5,288 nucleotides of DNA from Ignavibacteriota bacterium (lineage in GTDB: Bacteria; Bacteroidota; Ignavibacteria; UBA10030; SZUA-254), in assembly GCA_016191715.1 (NCBI GenBank), contig JACPVN010000209.1:1-5288 (forward strand), written 5' to 3'. Below are positions 1-5,288 of this stretch, piece by piece. Positions within the stretch are counted from its first letter, which is position 1; every line of letters starts with the position of its first letter. The position numbers and the translations under genes are program-made. The notes beneath the pieces are model-generated. The model saw only the letters and a program-made list of their open reading frames with translations. It did no database searches and had not been told where the DNA came from.

Positions 1-3000
1 CGGTCAGAGCCGATGGCGATAACACGCGATGCCTCGTTGAGCGGAATCGGTATCTCACCAAGTTGTCCGGATGCGTACGCAATCATTGCCTGAATGATGT
101 TGCCGACAAATGATTTGTCCTGCGATCGTTGCGCCGGTATCGGCTGTCCGCTATCAACACTGTAAATTACAACATCAGTCGCCGCTTCAATTTCTTCCCG
201 CTTGAAAATATCTTCCGCTTTTTTGTAGCCCGCGAAGTAAATTACTTTATTGTTCTTTTCCTTCGCCGCTTTTGCGATGGAAAACAACACCGCATTTCCC
301 AATCCGCCGCCAAGCAACAGCACGGTCGAGTTTTCAGGAACTTCTGTTGGCGCGCCGGTCGGTCCCATTACCACCACGCGTTGTCCGGGTTTCAACATTC
401 CAATCATGCGGGAACTTGCACCCATTTCGAGCGCAATCATGGAGAGCAAACCTTTTTCTTTATCAACCCACGCGCCGGTGAGAGCAATTCCCTCCATCAT
501 CAACAACGTGTTTTCAATTTTGGGAGAGTCAACTTCGTAATTCTGCAAGCGGTAAAATTGTCCCGGATGAAACTTGCGTGCGGCTTGCGGCGCGTGAACA
601 ATCACCTCGACAATTGTTGGTGTTAATCTATCAACACGAACGACGTGAGGTTGCAATTCGTTATCGAGTTCCTGTACAAGCGTTTCCCAATCTTCGCGTT
701 CGATTTCGTTTGCGGGGTTAAGCCGCCCTTCAAACAACCCAAGCACCCGTTTGTATCCCTGCTTCGCTGATGCCATTGCTTTCACAACATTTCCTTCAAA
801 GTCGGGATGATTGTCGCCGTAGAAACTGACAAATTTCCCTTGATGCTCGTGCGACGTGAAGAAACCGAGTTCCTCTTCTACCGCTTTTTGAATTTCAAAC
901 GTCCCTTCCTCCTTCATCTTTACCGCATAACTCTCATAAAACTCATCCCACTTATCCAACTTGAACGAGCCGGGATACTCGCGCTCATACATGATGTTGG
1001 GAGACGTGCCTGCGGCAACAAACAACGAACGTGCAGGAACATGAAACATCTCATTTGATGATTTCCATTTTCCGTTTTCTTTCTTCATCCGCTCGAAAAC
1101 CATTTCCGTAAGCGCGCCAAACTCATCCTGCACCGCTTCCACCGGACTCATGTTTTCGACAAACGAAATTCCTTCTTCAAATGCTTTGATGATTTCTTCG
1201 TGATTAAGACGGTACGCAGGCGCATCGTTCATGGTCTTGCGATAGTACAAATAGACTCCGCCCCATTTACGAATCAATGGAATGTAGTTTGGTTTTTCTC
1301 CCGCCGCTTCTGCCCGCTTTCGTTCCTGAACAATTCCTTCCGCATGTTCAAGAAATGTCGAGAGAATTATTTTGTCTTCATCGCTGAGTGATGCATCAAT
1401 CGCCGCTTTGCCGGACTTCAAACACAATTCATCATATCGCTGTTTGATTTTCATAACTTGAATCGGATAGTACGCGATCAACTCAGTCGCGGTATCAATC
1501 GCTGTTAAGCCGCCACCGATGACAATTGCTGGAAGCCGCACTTGCAAATTCGCCATCGAATCTTTCTTCCCCGCGCCCGTCAGTTGAAGCGCCATCAGGA
1601 AATCACTTGCTTTTCTGATTCCTCGCATGAGATTGTTCTTCATCGAAACAAATGTTGGTTTACCGGCGCCTGTTGCGAGTGAAACGTGATCGAATCCGAG
1701 TTCCCAAATATCTTCGAGCGTGAGAGTTCCGCCGAATCGAACTCCATCATACAGCCGGAAATATTCGCGGCGAAGTAAATTCAAATATATGACTGCAAGA
1801 AAATTTTTATCCCAACGTACCGTGATCCCGTACTCCGAAACGCCGCCGAAACCGAGCAAAACCCGTTCACTTAATTTGCTGAACAACACTGAAGCATCTT
1901 TGATTGGCTTGAACGGAGTAGTTTCATCTCCTGTCAATTCAACCGGCAATGGTTCTATCTTCAATCCATCAACGCCAACCACACCGAAACCCTCGTTGAG
2001 AAAATAATGAGAGAGCGTGTAACCTGCGGGCCCCATTCCGACAACAAGAATTTTCTTTCCGTTGAATGGTTGTGCGTGCGGACGTTCAACGTTGAGCGGA
2101 TTCCATCTTGTCAGCAAAGAATAAATTTCAAATCCCCATGGAAGATTGAGAACGTCTGTTAAAATTCCTGTTTCGATTTGTGGAATGTTCACCGGGTCTT
2201 GCTTTTGGTAGATGCACGCCTTCATGCAATCGTTGCAGATGCGATGACCCGTTCCGGGACACATCGGATTATCAATAGCGATGATTGCCAGCGCGCCGAT
2301 GACATCGCCGCGTTGTTTCAGCGCGTGCGACTCGGAAATTTTCTGGTCGAGCGGACAACCGGCAAGTGTATATCCAAGCGGATTCTTCTTGTAACTATTG
2401 TTCTCCTCAAATCCTTTTGAACAAGAATCTTTATCCCGTTCATGACAGAAGATGCAATAATCAACTTCGCTCATCACTTCCCGTTGTGAGTAGCGCGAAT
2501 CTGTCAAGTCAAAACCTTCACGCCTTCGGTAATGTTCTTCCGGACCGAAGTTCATGTTCGGAACAGGTGGGAACCCATCCCTTTGGGAACTGTTCAATAC
2601 TTTCAGTTCCACGAGATGATTGTAATCGAGAGCGTGCGGTTGCTTGAATGTTACCCAATCCTTCATTGATTTGGTTTCGTTGTAATAGTGAGCAACAAGC
2701 CATTGTTCAAAAATAACCAAAAGATAAGCAAGAAATTTTCTTAGTGATGCTTCATCAAATGAAGTTGGAAGAACTGACTGAAAACTTTTTTCTGCTTTTA
2801 AGTTACCGCAGATTACTGTAAGACGTTCTTTCACTTCATCCGGGAAACTCGACTTGCATTTAATATCAAGCCGAACCAACTCCATGACAATTGCGGCGAT
2901 TGTGAGCTCATCATCTTCAGAAGGAATTTCGGGAAACGCCTTCTTCAAAACATTCACTTGTGCATCAAGTGTTTCAATCTCGACATTCAACGCGGCTTCC

Positions 3001-3359
3001 CTGGTTACTTTCTTCAACGCTCGTCGAGTGAAGAACTCTTTCTTATACGTGAAAATTATTTGTTCTTTGTTCGCCCGAATTATATGAGTATTCACTTCAT
3101 TTTCGACACCAAACAATCGTGTAACAAACTCACTGAGGTATGGTCCCATCTCAATGATGCGATTTGAGATTTCAACACTTGATAAGGTCGAGGCTTTTGT
3201 TTGACGGTATTCATCGAATTGCTGAAATACTTCAGGATCTTTTGTTTTGACTTCTTCAAAAAAGTGATTTGTCAGCTCGGCAAGTTTTTCCGGCTTGAAC
3301 AAATCATAATACGTGAAATCGGGGAGTTTGAGTTGAAGTGTCGTAGCGTGGTTGTCCAT
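1..3359 (-). CDS. Large multidomain iron-sulfur flavoprotein oxidoreductase (GltD/NfnB-like plus PyrK/NfnA-like fusion), C-terminus cut by window edge
   Basis: I read 1119 codons from ATG (3359-3357) to the left edge without a stop. Residues 1-295 match nothing I recognise. C302, C305, C313 and C335 (in GCPLD), then C367, C375, C378 and C382, fit the two [4Fe-4S] sites of GltD-type N-terminal domains. GMGPAG (441-446) is the FAD Rossmann loop, and an EYGI segment aligns with YGIP of GltD. GGGLTA (615-620) is the NAD(P) loop, followed by YYRK...EEGI and AAGTSPN. From about 905 a ferredoxin-reductase/PyrK module begins: HPGQF (931-935) for flavin, GGGLGNA (1017-1023) for NAD, and IAIGSD at the edge. 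The likely role is cytoplasmic electron transfer between NAD(P)H and another carrier, arranged like NfnB and NfnA in one chain; substrate unknown. The start follows a purine run, not a clear Shine-Dalgarno. An in-frame ATG at 3452 would add 31 basic residues but would read through the AACGGA repeats, so it is less likely. Confidence 0.88.
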   Translation of the reverse strand, partial: MDNHATTLQLKLPDFTYYDLFKPEKLAELTNHFFEEVKTKDPEVFQQFDEYRQTKASTLSSVEISNRIIEMGPYLSEFVTRLFGVENEVNTHIIRANKEQIIFTYKKEFFTRRALKKVTREAALNVEIETLDAQVNVLKKAFPEIPSEDDELTIAAIVMELVRLDIKCKSSFPDEVKERLTVICGNLKAEKSFQSVLPTSFDEASLRKFLAYLLVIFEQWLVAHYYNETKSMKDWVTFKQPHALDYNHLVELKVLNSSQRDGFPPVPNMNFGPEEHYRRREGFDLTDSRYSQREVMSEVDYCIFCHERDKDSCSKGFEENNSYKKNPLGYTLAGCPLDQKISESHALKQRGDVIGALAIIAIDNPMCPGTGHRICNDCMKACIYQKQDPVNIPQIETGILTDVLNLPWGFEIYSLLTRWNPLNVERPHAQPFNGKKILVVGMGPAGYTLSHYFLNEGFGVVGVDGLKIEPLPVELTGDETTPFKPIKDASVLFSKLSERVLLGFGGVSEYGITVRWDKNFLAVIYLNLLRREYFRLYDGVRFGGTLTLEDIWELGFDHVSLATGAGKPTFVSMKNNLMRGIRKASDFLMALQLTGAGKKDSMANLQVRLPAIVIGGGLTAIDTATELIAYYPIQVMKIKQRYDELCLKSGKAAIDASLSDEDKIILSTFLEHAEGIVQERKRAEAAGEKPNYIPLIRKWGGVYLYYRKTMNDAPAYRLNHEEIIKAFEEGISFVENMSPVEAVQDEFGALTEMVFERMKKENGKWKSSNEMFHVPARSLFVAAGTSPNIMYEREYPGSFKLDKWDEFYESYAVKMKEEGTFEIQKAVEEELGFFTSHEHQGKFVSFYGDNHPDFEGNVVKAMASAKQGYKRVLGLFEGRLNPANEIEREDWETLVQELDNELQPHVVRVDRLTPTIVEVIVHAPQAARKFHPGQFYRLQNYEVDSPKIENTLLMMEGIALTGAWVDKEKGLLSMIALEMGASSRMIGMLKPGQRVVVMGPTGAPTEVPENSTVLLLGGGLGNAVLFSIAKAAKEKNNKVIYFAGYKKAEDIFKREEIEAATDVVIYSVDSGQPIPAQRSQDKSFVGNIIQAMIAYASGQLGEIPIPLNEASRVIAIGSD

Positions 3360-3412
3360 ATTCTTTCTTTTTCCGGTTGTAAACTGCGGTTGAAAATACA
3401 AATTTTTCAGTG

Positions 3413-3435
3413 AACGGAGAAACGGAAATCCGTTT
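3413..3435. promoter_or_regulatory. Cluster of three AACGGA half-sites, possible operator
   Basis: AACGGA occurs at 3413-3418 and 3421-3426, and its complement TCCGTT at 3429-3434, so the three hexamers start exactly 8 bases apart. The last two form a 7-base inverted repeat (AAACGGA, two bases, TCCGTTT; 3420-3435). It lies between the leftward oxidoreductase gene and the rightward tRNA and touches the proposed -35 box of the tRNA promoter. A regulator-binding site is an inference; no regulator gene is visible in the window. Confidence 0.3.
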
Positions 3436-3462
3436 GTAAACCTTCTCTTCATTTCATATATT
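3434..3462 (+). promoter_or_regulatory. Candidate promoter of the tRNA-Leu gene
   Basis: A -35-like TTGTAA (3434-3439) and a -10-like TATATT (3457-3462) are separated by 17 bases, four and five matches to the sigma-70 consensus. Transcription would start near 3469 and give a 5' leader of about 28 bases to be removed from the tRNA. Promoters in Bacteroidota relatives often deviate from this consensus, so the assignment is tentative. Confidence 0.35.
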
Positions 3463-3497
3463 GGACGGCGTTCAGTTACAACACAAAATAATGTTAT

Positions 3498-3583
3498 GCA
3501 GAAGTGGCGAAACTGGCAGACGCGCTGGACTCAAAATCCAGTCCGGCTTACCCCGGGTGTGGGTTCAACTCCCACCTTCTGCA
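3498..3583 (+). tRNA. tRNA-Leu, anticodon CAA
   Basis: The 86-base sequence folds as a class II tRNA. The 7-bp acceptor stem pairs GCAGAAG (3498-3504) with CTTCTGC (3576-3582), and A3583 is the discriminator base. The D stem is GCG/CGC (3507-3509 with 3521-3523). The anticodon stem CTGGA/TCCAG (3525-3529 with 3537-3541) carries the 7-base loop CTCAAAA with anticodon CAA at 3532-3534, which reads UUG. The 17-base variable arm contains a CCGG/CCGG stem, as expected for leucine. The T stem GTGGG/CCCAC encloses TTCAACT. The 3' CCA is not encoded, because CTA follows the discriminator, so it must be added after transcription. The gene stands alone, with a terminator starting 7 bases downstream. 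Confidence 0.97.
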
Positions 3584-3589
3584 CTAATA

Positions 3590-3624
3590 AAATCCACGCA
3601 CCTCTTAGGTGTGTGGATTTTTTT
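3590..3624 (+). terminator. Rho-independent terminator of the tRNA-Leu transcript
   Basis: A 14-bp stem (3590-3603 with 3607-3620) with one G-U pair and a CTT loop runs into a T tract at 3618-3624. It sits just after the tRNA and separates it from the next gene. Its central 23 bases (3594-3616) recur with two differences at 4055-4077 in a second terminator. Confidence 0.9.
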
Positions 3625-3669
3625 CTTTGGTCTGGAGTTAAGCCCCCAATCAAAACGTTTTATACAATC

Positions 3670-3972
3670 ATGTCCCAAACCTTCTACAACATAAAAGCAA
3701 AAGTCTGGCAGTATGCCGGAGTTGGCGGGTGGCATTTTGTTACGTTACCGAAAAAACAATCGACAGAAATAAAATCTAACTTTGGGAACTTGCAAAAACC
3801 CTGGGGTTCGTTGCCGGTACTTGCAACCATCGGCAACACAAGTTGGAGAACGTCCATTTTTCCCGATAAGAAAACGGGCGCGTTCCTTCTTCCGGTAAAA
3901 GCAGATGTGCGGAAAAAGGAAAACATTGTCGAAGGTATAGTGATTACCATTACTCTGGAGATACGGATATGA
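3670..3972 (+). CDS. DUF1905 domain-containing protein, 100 residues
   Basis: The protein matches the DUF1905 family over its whole length. I see the hallmark WQY.GVGGWHFVTLP at about residues 13-27, the W45-G-S segment, then ATIGNTSWRTSIFPDK (52-67) and the FLLPVKADVRKKE stretch (72-84). It ends in a beta strand rich in I and T. The family is small, probably cytoplasmic and of unknown biochemical role; in some bacteria it is joined to a C-terminal OmdA-type segment, which is absent here. I chose ATG 3670 because the domain begins directly after it. The only upstream in-frame ATG (3496) would translate through the tRNA and its terminator. No Shine-Dalgarno is visible. A 10-base palindrome AAAACGTTTT (3652-3661) lies just upstream. 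The gene appears monocistronic, ending about 80 bases before a strong terminator. Confidence 0.92.
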   Translation: MSQTFYNIKAKVWQYAGVGGWHFVTLPKKQSTEIKSNFGNLQKPWGSLPVLATIGNTSWRTSIFPDKKTGAFLLPVKADVRKKENIVEGIVITITLEIRI

Positions 3973-4018
3973 TGTTTTCTGTTCTTCATTCTTCATTCGA
4001 TATTGGACATTAAGTGTG

Positions 4019-4041
4019 GAGTCGGGTCTTTGAAGCGACTT
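4019..4041 (+). other. Small hairpin upstream of the second terminator
   Basis: AGTCG (4020-4024) pairs with CGACT (4036-4040) around an 11-base loop, with a possible closing G-U pair at 4019/4041. It lies eight bases before the strong terminator stem. It may be part of the 3' untranslated region of the DUF1905 transcript or of a separate short RNA. Such a short stem can occur by chance. Confidence 0.25.
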
Positions 4042-4049
4042 GCTTTTTG

Positions 4050-4089
4050 ACTTGCCACGCACCTCGTAGGTGCGTGGCAAGTTTTTTTT
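4050..4089 (+). terminator. Strong rho-independent terminator after the DUF1905 gene
   Basis: A perfect 15-bp stem (4050-4064 with 4068-4082) with a CGT loop is followed by an eight-T tract (4082-4089). The opposite strand has no T tract after the stem, so it acts on rightward transcription only. It ends the DUF1905 unit and insulates the following secreted-protein gene. The core 4055-4077 is almost the same as that of the tRNA terminator. Confidence 0.92.
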
Positions 4090-4091
4090 AT

Positions 4092-4120
4092 TTGCTATTC
4101 ACCAATCTCGTTCCTATTTT
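4092..4120 (+). promoter_or_regulatory. Candidate promoter of the secreted propeller-protein gene
   Basis: TTGCTA (4092-4097) and TATTTT (4115-4120) lie 17 bases apart, each with four consensus matches. The overlapping TTTG (4091-4094) and TATTTTCT (4115-4122) partly resemble the -33 TTTG / -7 TAnnTTTG promoter of Bacteroidota. It lies directly between the terminator and the gene, the only place a dedicated promoter would fit. The predicted start near 4127 would leave a very short leader. Weak evidence. Confidence 0.28.
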
Positions 4121-4121
4121 C

Positions 4122-4138
4122 TTCCGACTATTTCGGAA
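4122..4138 (+). repeat. Inverted repeat abutting the start codon
   Basis: TTCCGA (4122-4127) and TCGGAA (4133-4138) form a perfect 6-base inverted repeat around CTATT. The right arm reaches the A of the first ATG and contains the only GGA upstream of the second ATG (4144). It could be a small hairpin at the start site or a DNA-binding palindrome. Confidence 0.35.
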
Positions 4139-5288
4139 TGAACATGCGAACACTTTCTCTTTCAATCATCCTTTCTATTTTTTTCTGCTCGGCGTTTGGT
4201 CAGATTACGTCAAGCATTTATTTTCTTGACCGTTTCAATACCTACAAAAACGGCTCTGATGGGAGTCCGATTTGGAGTCCGGTCAAAGGTTCATGGCAGG
4301 TCATCAACGAAACGTATGTGCAAAAAGCACCTGATTATGATTGCGCTACTTTATACAATGTCTATCTGAATGAATCATTTGAGATTGAAGTAAGTTTCAA
4401 GCACAAATCGGGAGATGTCGGCGCGGGCTTGATGTTCTCATCGTACCAAAAAACCAGCACACAGTACGCGCAGATGATTCGCTTCGACGGGAAGTCGGTG
4501 TTTTTGCTGGGCTTTTTTTCCGGCGGAGAGTTTACTGCAACCTCTTCCGTCAAAGTTGATTCGTTCGATGTCAACATCGTACATACGCTTCATCTGAAAG
4601 TGGACAGGGAGAACGATGTCTATTCTGTCAAACTCGATGGAAAAAGGTTGAAAGCGAACGAACCGCTTGTCTATCGTTCGGGAAACTGCGGTTTGCAAAG
4701 TTCCGCCGGAGAAGTTCAGTTCATGAAGTTTCGATTGTCACGTCTCGAACCGGGAATCCGTCCGTTTGATTTAACATGGACAAAGAAATTTGCTGTTACA
4801 ACAACTCGTCAGTTCATCGTTCCTGATGAAGTGAATGGCATCGTCCGTGTTCTTTCTGCTGATAGCAACACCTCTACCATCATCGGTTCGCCTGCTTCAT
4901 CGAACGGACAGTTTCATCAGCCCGTCGCGGTTGCATTGCTGGATAAAGAAACGTTTGTCGTTGCCGATAGAGCCGCAGGCAAACTTCATCTTTTCACACT
5001 CGATGGCGCTTGGAAAGCCGCAACCGGATGGAAGGGAAAAGACCGCGGCACGTTCGACGGATTGGTTTCTGTTGCGACGAATAATCAACGGCAGATATTT
5101 ACACTTGAAGAAACAAACCATCGCGTGCAGGTTTTTGATGAAAGTTTGAAGGTTCTCACTGAGTTTGGGTCGGACAAACTGAAGAAACCACTCGACCTTG
5201 CAGTCGAAGAAAACATGGTGTATGTCGTCAACACGGGATTGAGTCAGGTTGAAAAATTTTTCTGGGACGGAACAAAAGCGACATGGAA
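4138..5288 (+). CDS. Secreted protein with LamG/DUF1080-like domain and NHL-type beta-propeller, C-terminus cut by window edge
   Basis: The frame gives 383 codons and is open at the right edge. Residues 1-21 form a signal peptide: R4, a hydrophobic core, then SAFG before Q22, a cleavage context common in Bacteroidota. C17 follows IFF, so it is not a convincing lipobox. Residues 28-202 look like a jelly-roll of the LamG/DUF1080 type: an FEIEVSFKHK strand, GAGLMFSS, an HTLHLKVDRE strand, then VYSVKLDGK, and a closing FMKFRLSRLE. From about 214 NHL-like blades begin: GQFHQPVAVAL...FVVADR (from 257), GTFDG...RVQVFD (from 304) and KKPLDLAVEENMVYVVNTG (from 349). Such proteins are exported and bind carbohydrate or protein; I see no catalytic motif and name no substrate. 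ATG 4138 was taken, but ATG 4144, two codons later, has a GGA at suitable distance and fits the signal peptide equally well. Confidence 0.88.
   Translation, partial: MNMRTLSLSIILSIFFCSAFGQITSSIYFLDRFNTYKNGSDGSPIWSPVKGSWQVINETYVQKAPDYDCATLYNVYLNESFEIEVSFKHKSGDVGAGLMFSSYQKTSTQYAQMIRFDGKSVFLLGFFSGGEFTATSSVKVDSFDVNIVHTLHLKVDRENDVYSVKLDGKRLKANEPLVYRSGNCGLQSSAGEVQFMKFRLSRLEPGIRPFDLTWTKKFAVTTTRQFIVPDEVNGIVRVLSADSNTSTIIGSPASSNGQFHQPVAVALLDKETFVVADRAAGKLHLFTLDGAWKAATGWKGKDRGTFDGLVSVATNNQRQIFTLEETNHRVQVFDESLKVLTEFGSDKLKKPLDLAVEENMVYVVNTGLSQVEKFFWDGTKATW

Noticed and set aside
129..626. 165-codon open frame on the plus strand, with similar ones at 250-540, 807-1058, 1720-2007 and 2178-2420
   Set aside because: All are antisense to the uninterrupted minus-strand oxidoreductase frame, whose translation shows clear cofactor motifs. 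Their translations look random.
3498..3583. The tRNA gene as an integration site for a mobile element
   Set aside because: No integrase gene and no direct copy of the tRNA 3' end was seen in the rest of the window.
3652..3661. Perfect 10-base palindrome AAAACGTTTT upstream of the DUF1905 gene, with TACAAT nearby as a possible -10 box
   Set aside because: A palindrome of this length in A/T-rich sequence is not unusual. The -10 would lie only two bases before the ATG with no -35 partner at 17 bases.
3496..3669. Upstream extension of the DUF1905 frame from ATG 3496
   Set aside because: It would translate through the tRNA-Leu and its terminator. The family-like sequence starts only at ATG 3670.
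3684..4080. Minus-strand open frames of 101 and 111 codons
   Set aside because: They are shadows of the DUF1905 gene and its terminator, and their sequences resemble no family.
4362..5149. Minus-strand frames at 4362-4698 and 4897-5121, and a plus-strand frame at 4835-5149
   Set aside because: They overlap the secreted propeller-protein gene in other frames, and only that frame gives recognisable strands and repeats.
1..5288. CRISPR array, transposon ends, phage or defence genes
   Set aside because: No regularly spaced repeats, no transposase or recombinase frame and no recognisable defence domain were found on either strand.

Overview
The window looks like a chromosomal stretch from a bacterium of the Bacteroidota/Ignavibacteriota/Chlorobi side of the tree. 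This is an inference, not a proof. It rests on the moderate base composition, the near absence of Shine-Dalgarno sequences, a Bacteroidota-style secreted protein with a signal peptide ending in ...AFGQ, and the protein families present. There is no sign of phage, transposon, CRISPR or defence genes. The content is mostly ordinary housekeeping and metabolism.

Layout. (1) Positions 1-3359, minus strand, are one uninterrupted reading frame of 1119 codons that runs off the left edge. It encodes a very large iron-sulfur flavoprotein. An unrecognised, probably helical N-terminal region of about 295 residues is followed by a GltD/NfnB-like module with eight cysteines and two Rossmann folds. A PyrK/NfnA/ferredoxin-reductase-like FAD-NAD module comes last. 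The smaller open frames on the opposite strand of this stretch are shadows of it. (2) Positions 3360-3497 are a divergent control region holding three evenly spaced AACGGA half-sites and a plausible promoter for the tRNA. (3) Positions 3498-3583 are a complete tRNA-Leu(CAA), followed immediately by an intrinsic terminator. (4) Positions 3670-3972 encode a stand-alone DUF1905 protein of 100 residues. (5) Positions 3973-4137 are intergenic. They hold a second strong terminator whose stem-loop is nearly identical to the one after the tRNA, then a small inverted repeat touching the next start codon. (6) Positions 4138-5288, plus strand, begin a secreted protein with a LamG/DUF1080-like jelly-roll domain and an NHL-type beta-propeller. 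It runs off the right edge.

The genes do not form one pathway. The oxidoreductase is transcribed leftward, away from everything else. The tRNA, the DUF1905 gene and the secreted propeller protein all point right but are separated by two terminators, so they are probably separate transcription units. The most interesting points are the single-chain NfnB-NfnA-like fusion with its unexplained N-terminal region, the repeated terminator palindrome, and the AACGGA cluster upstream of the oxidoreductase.
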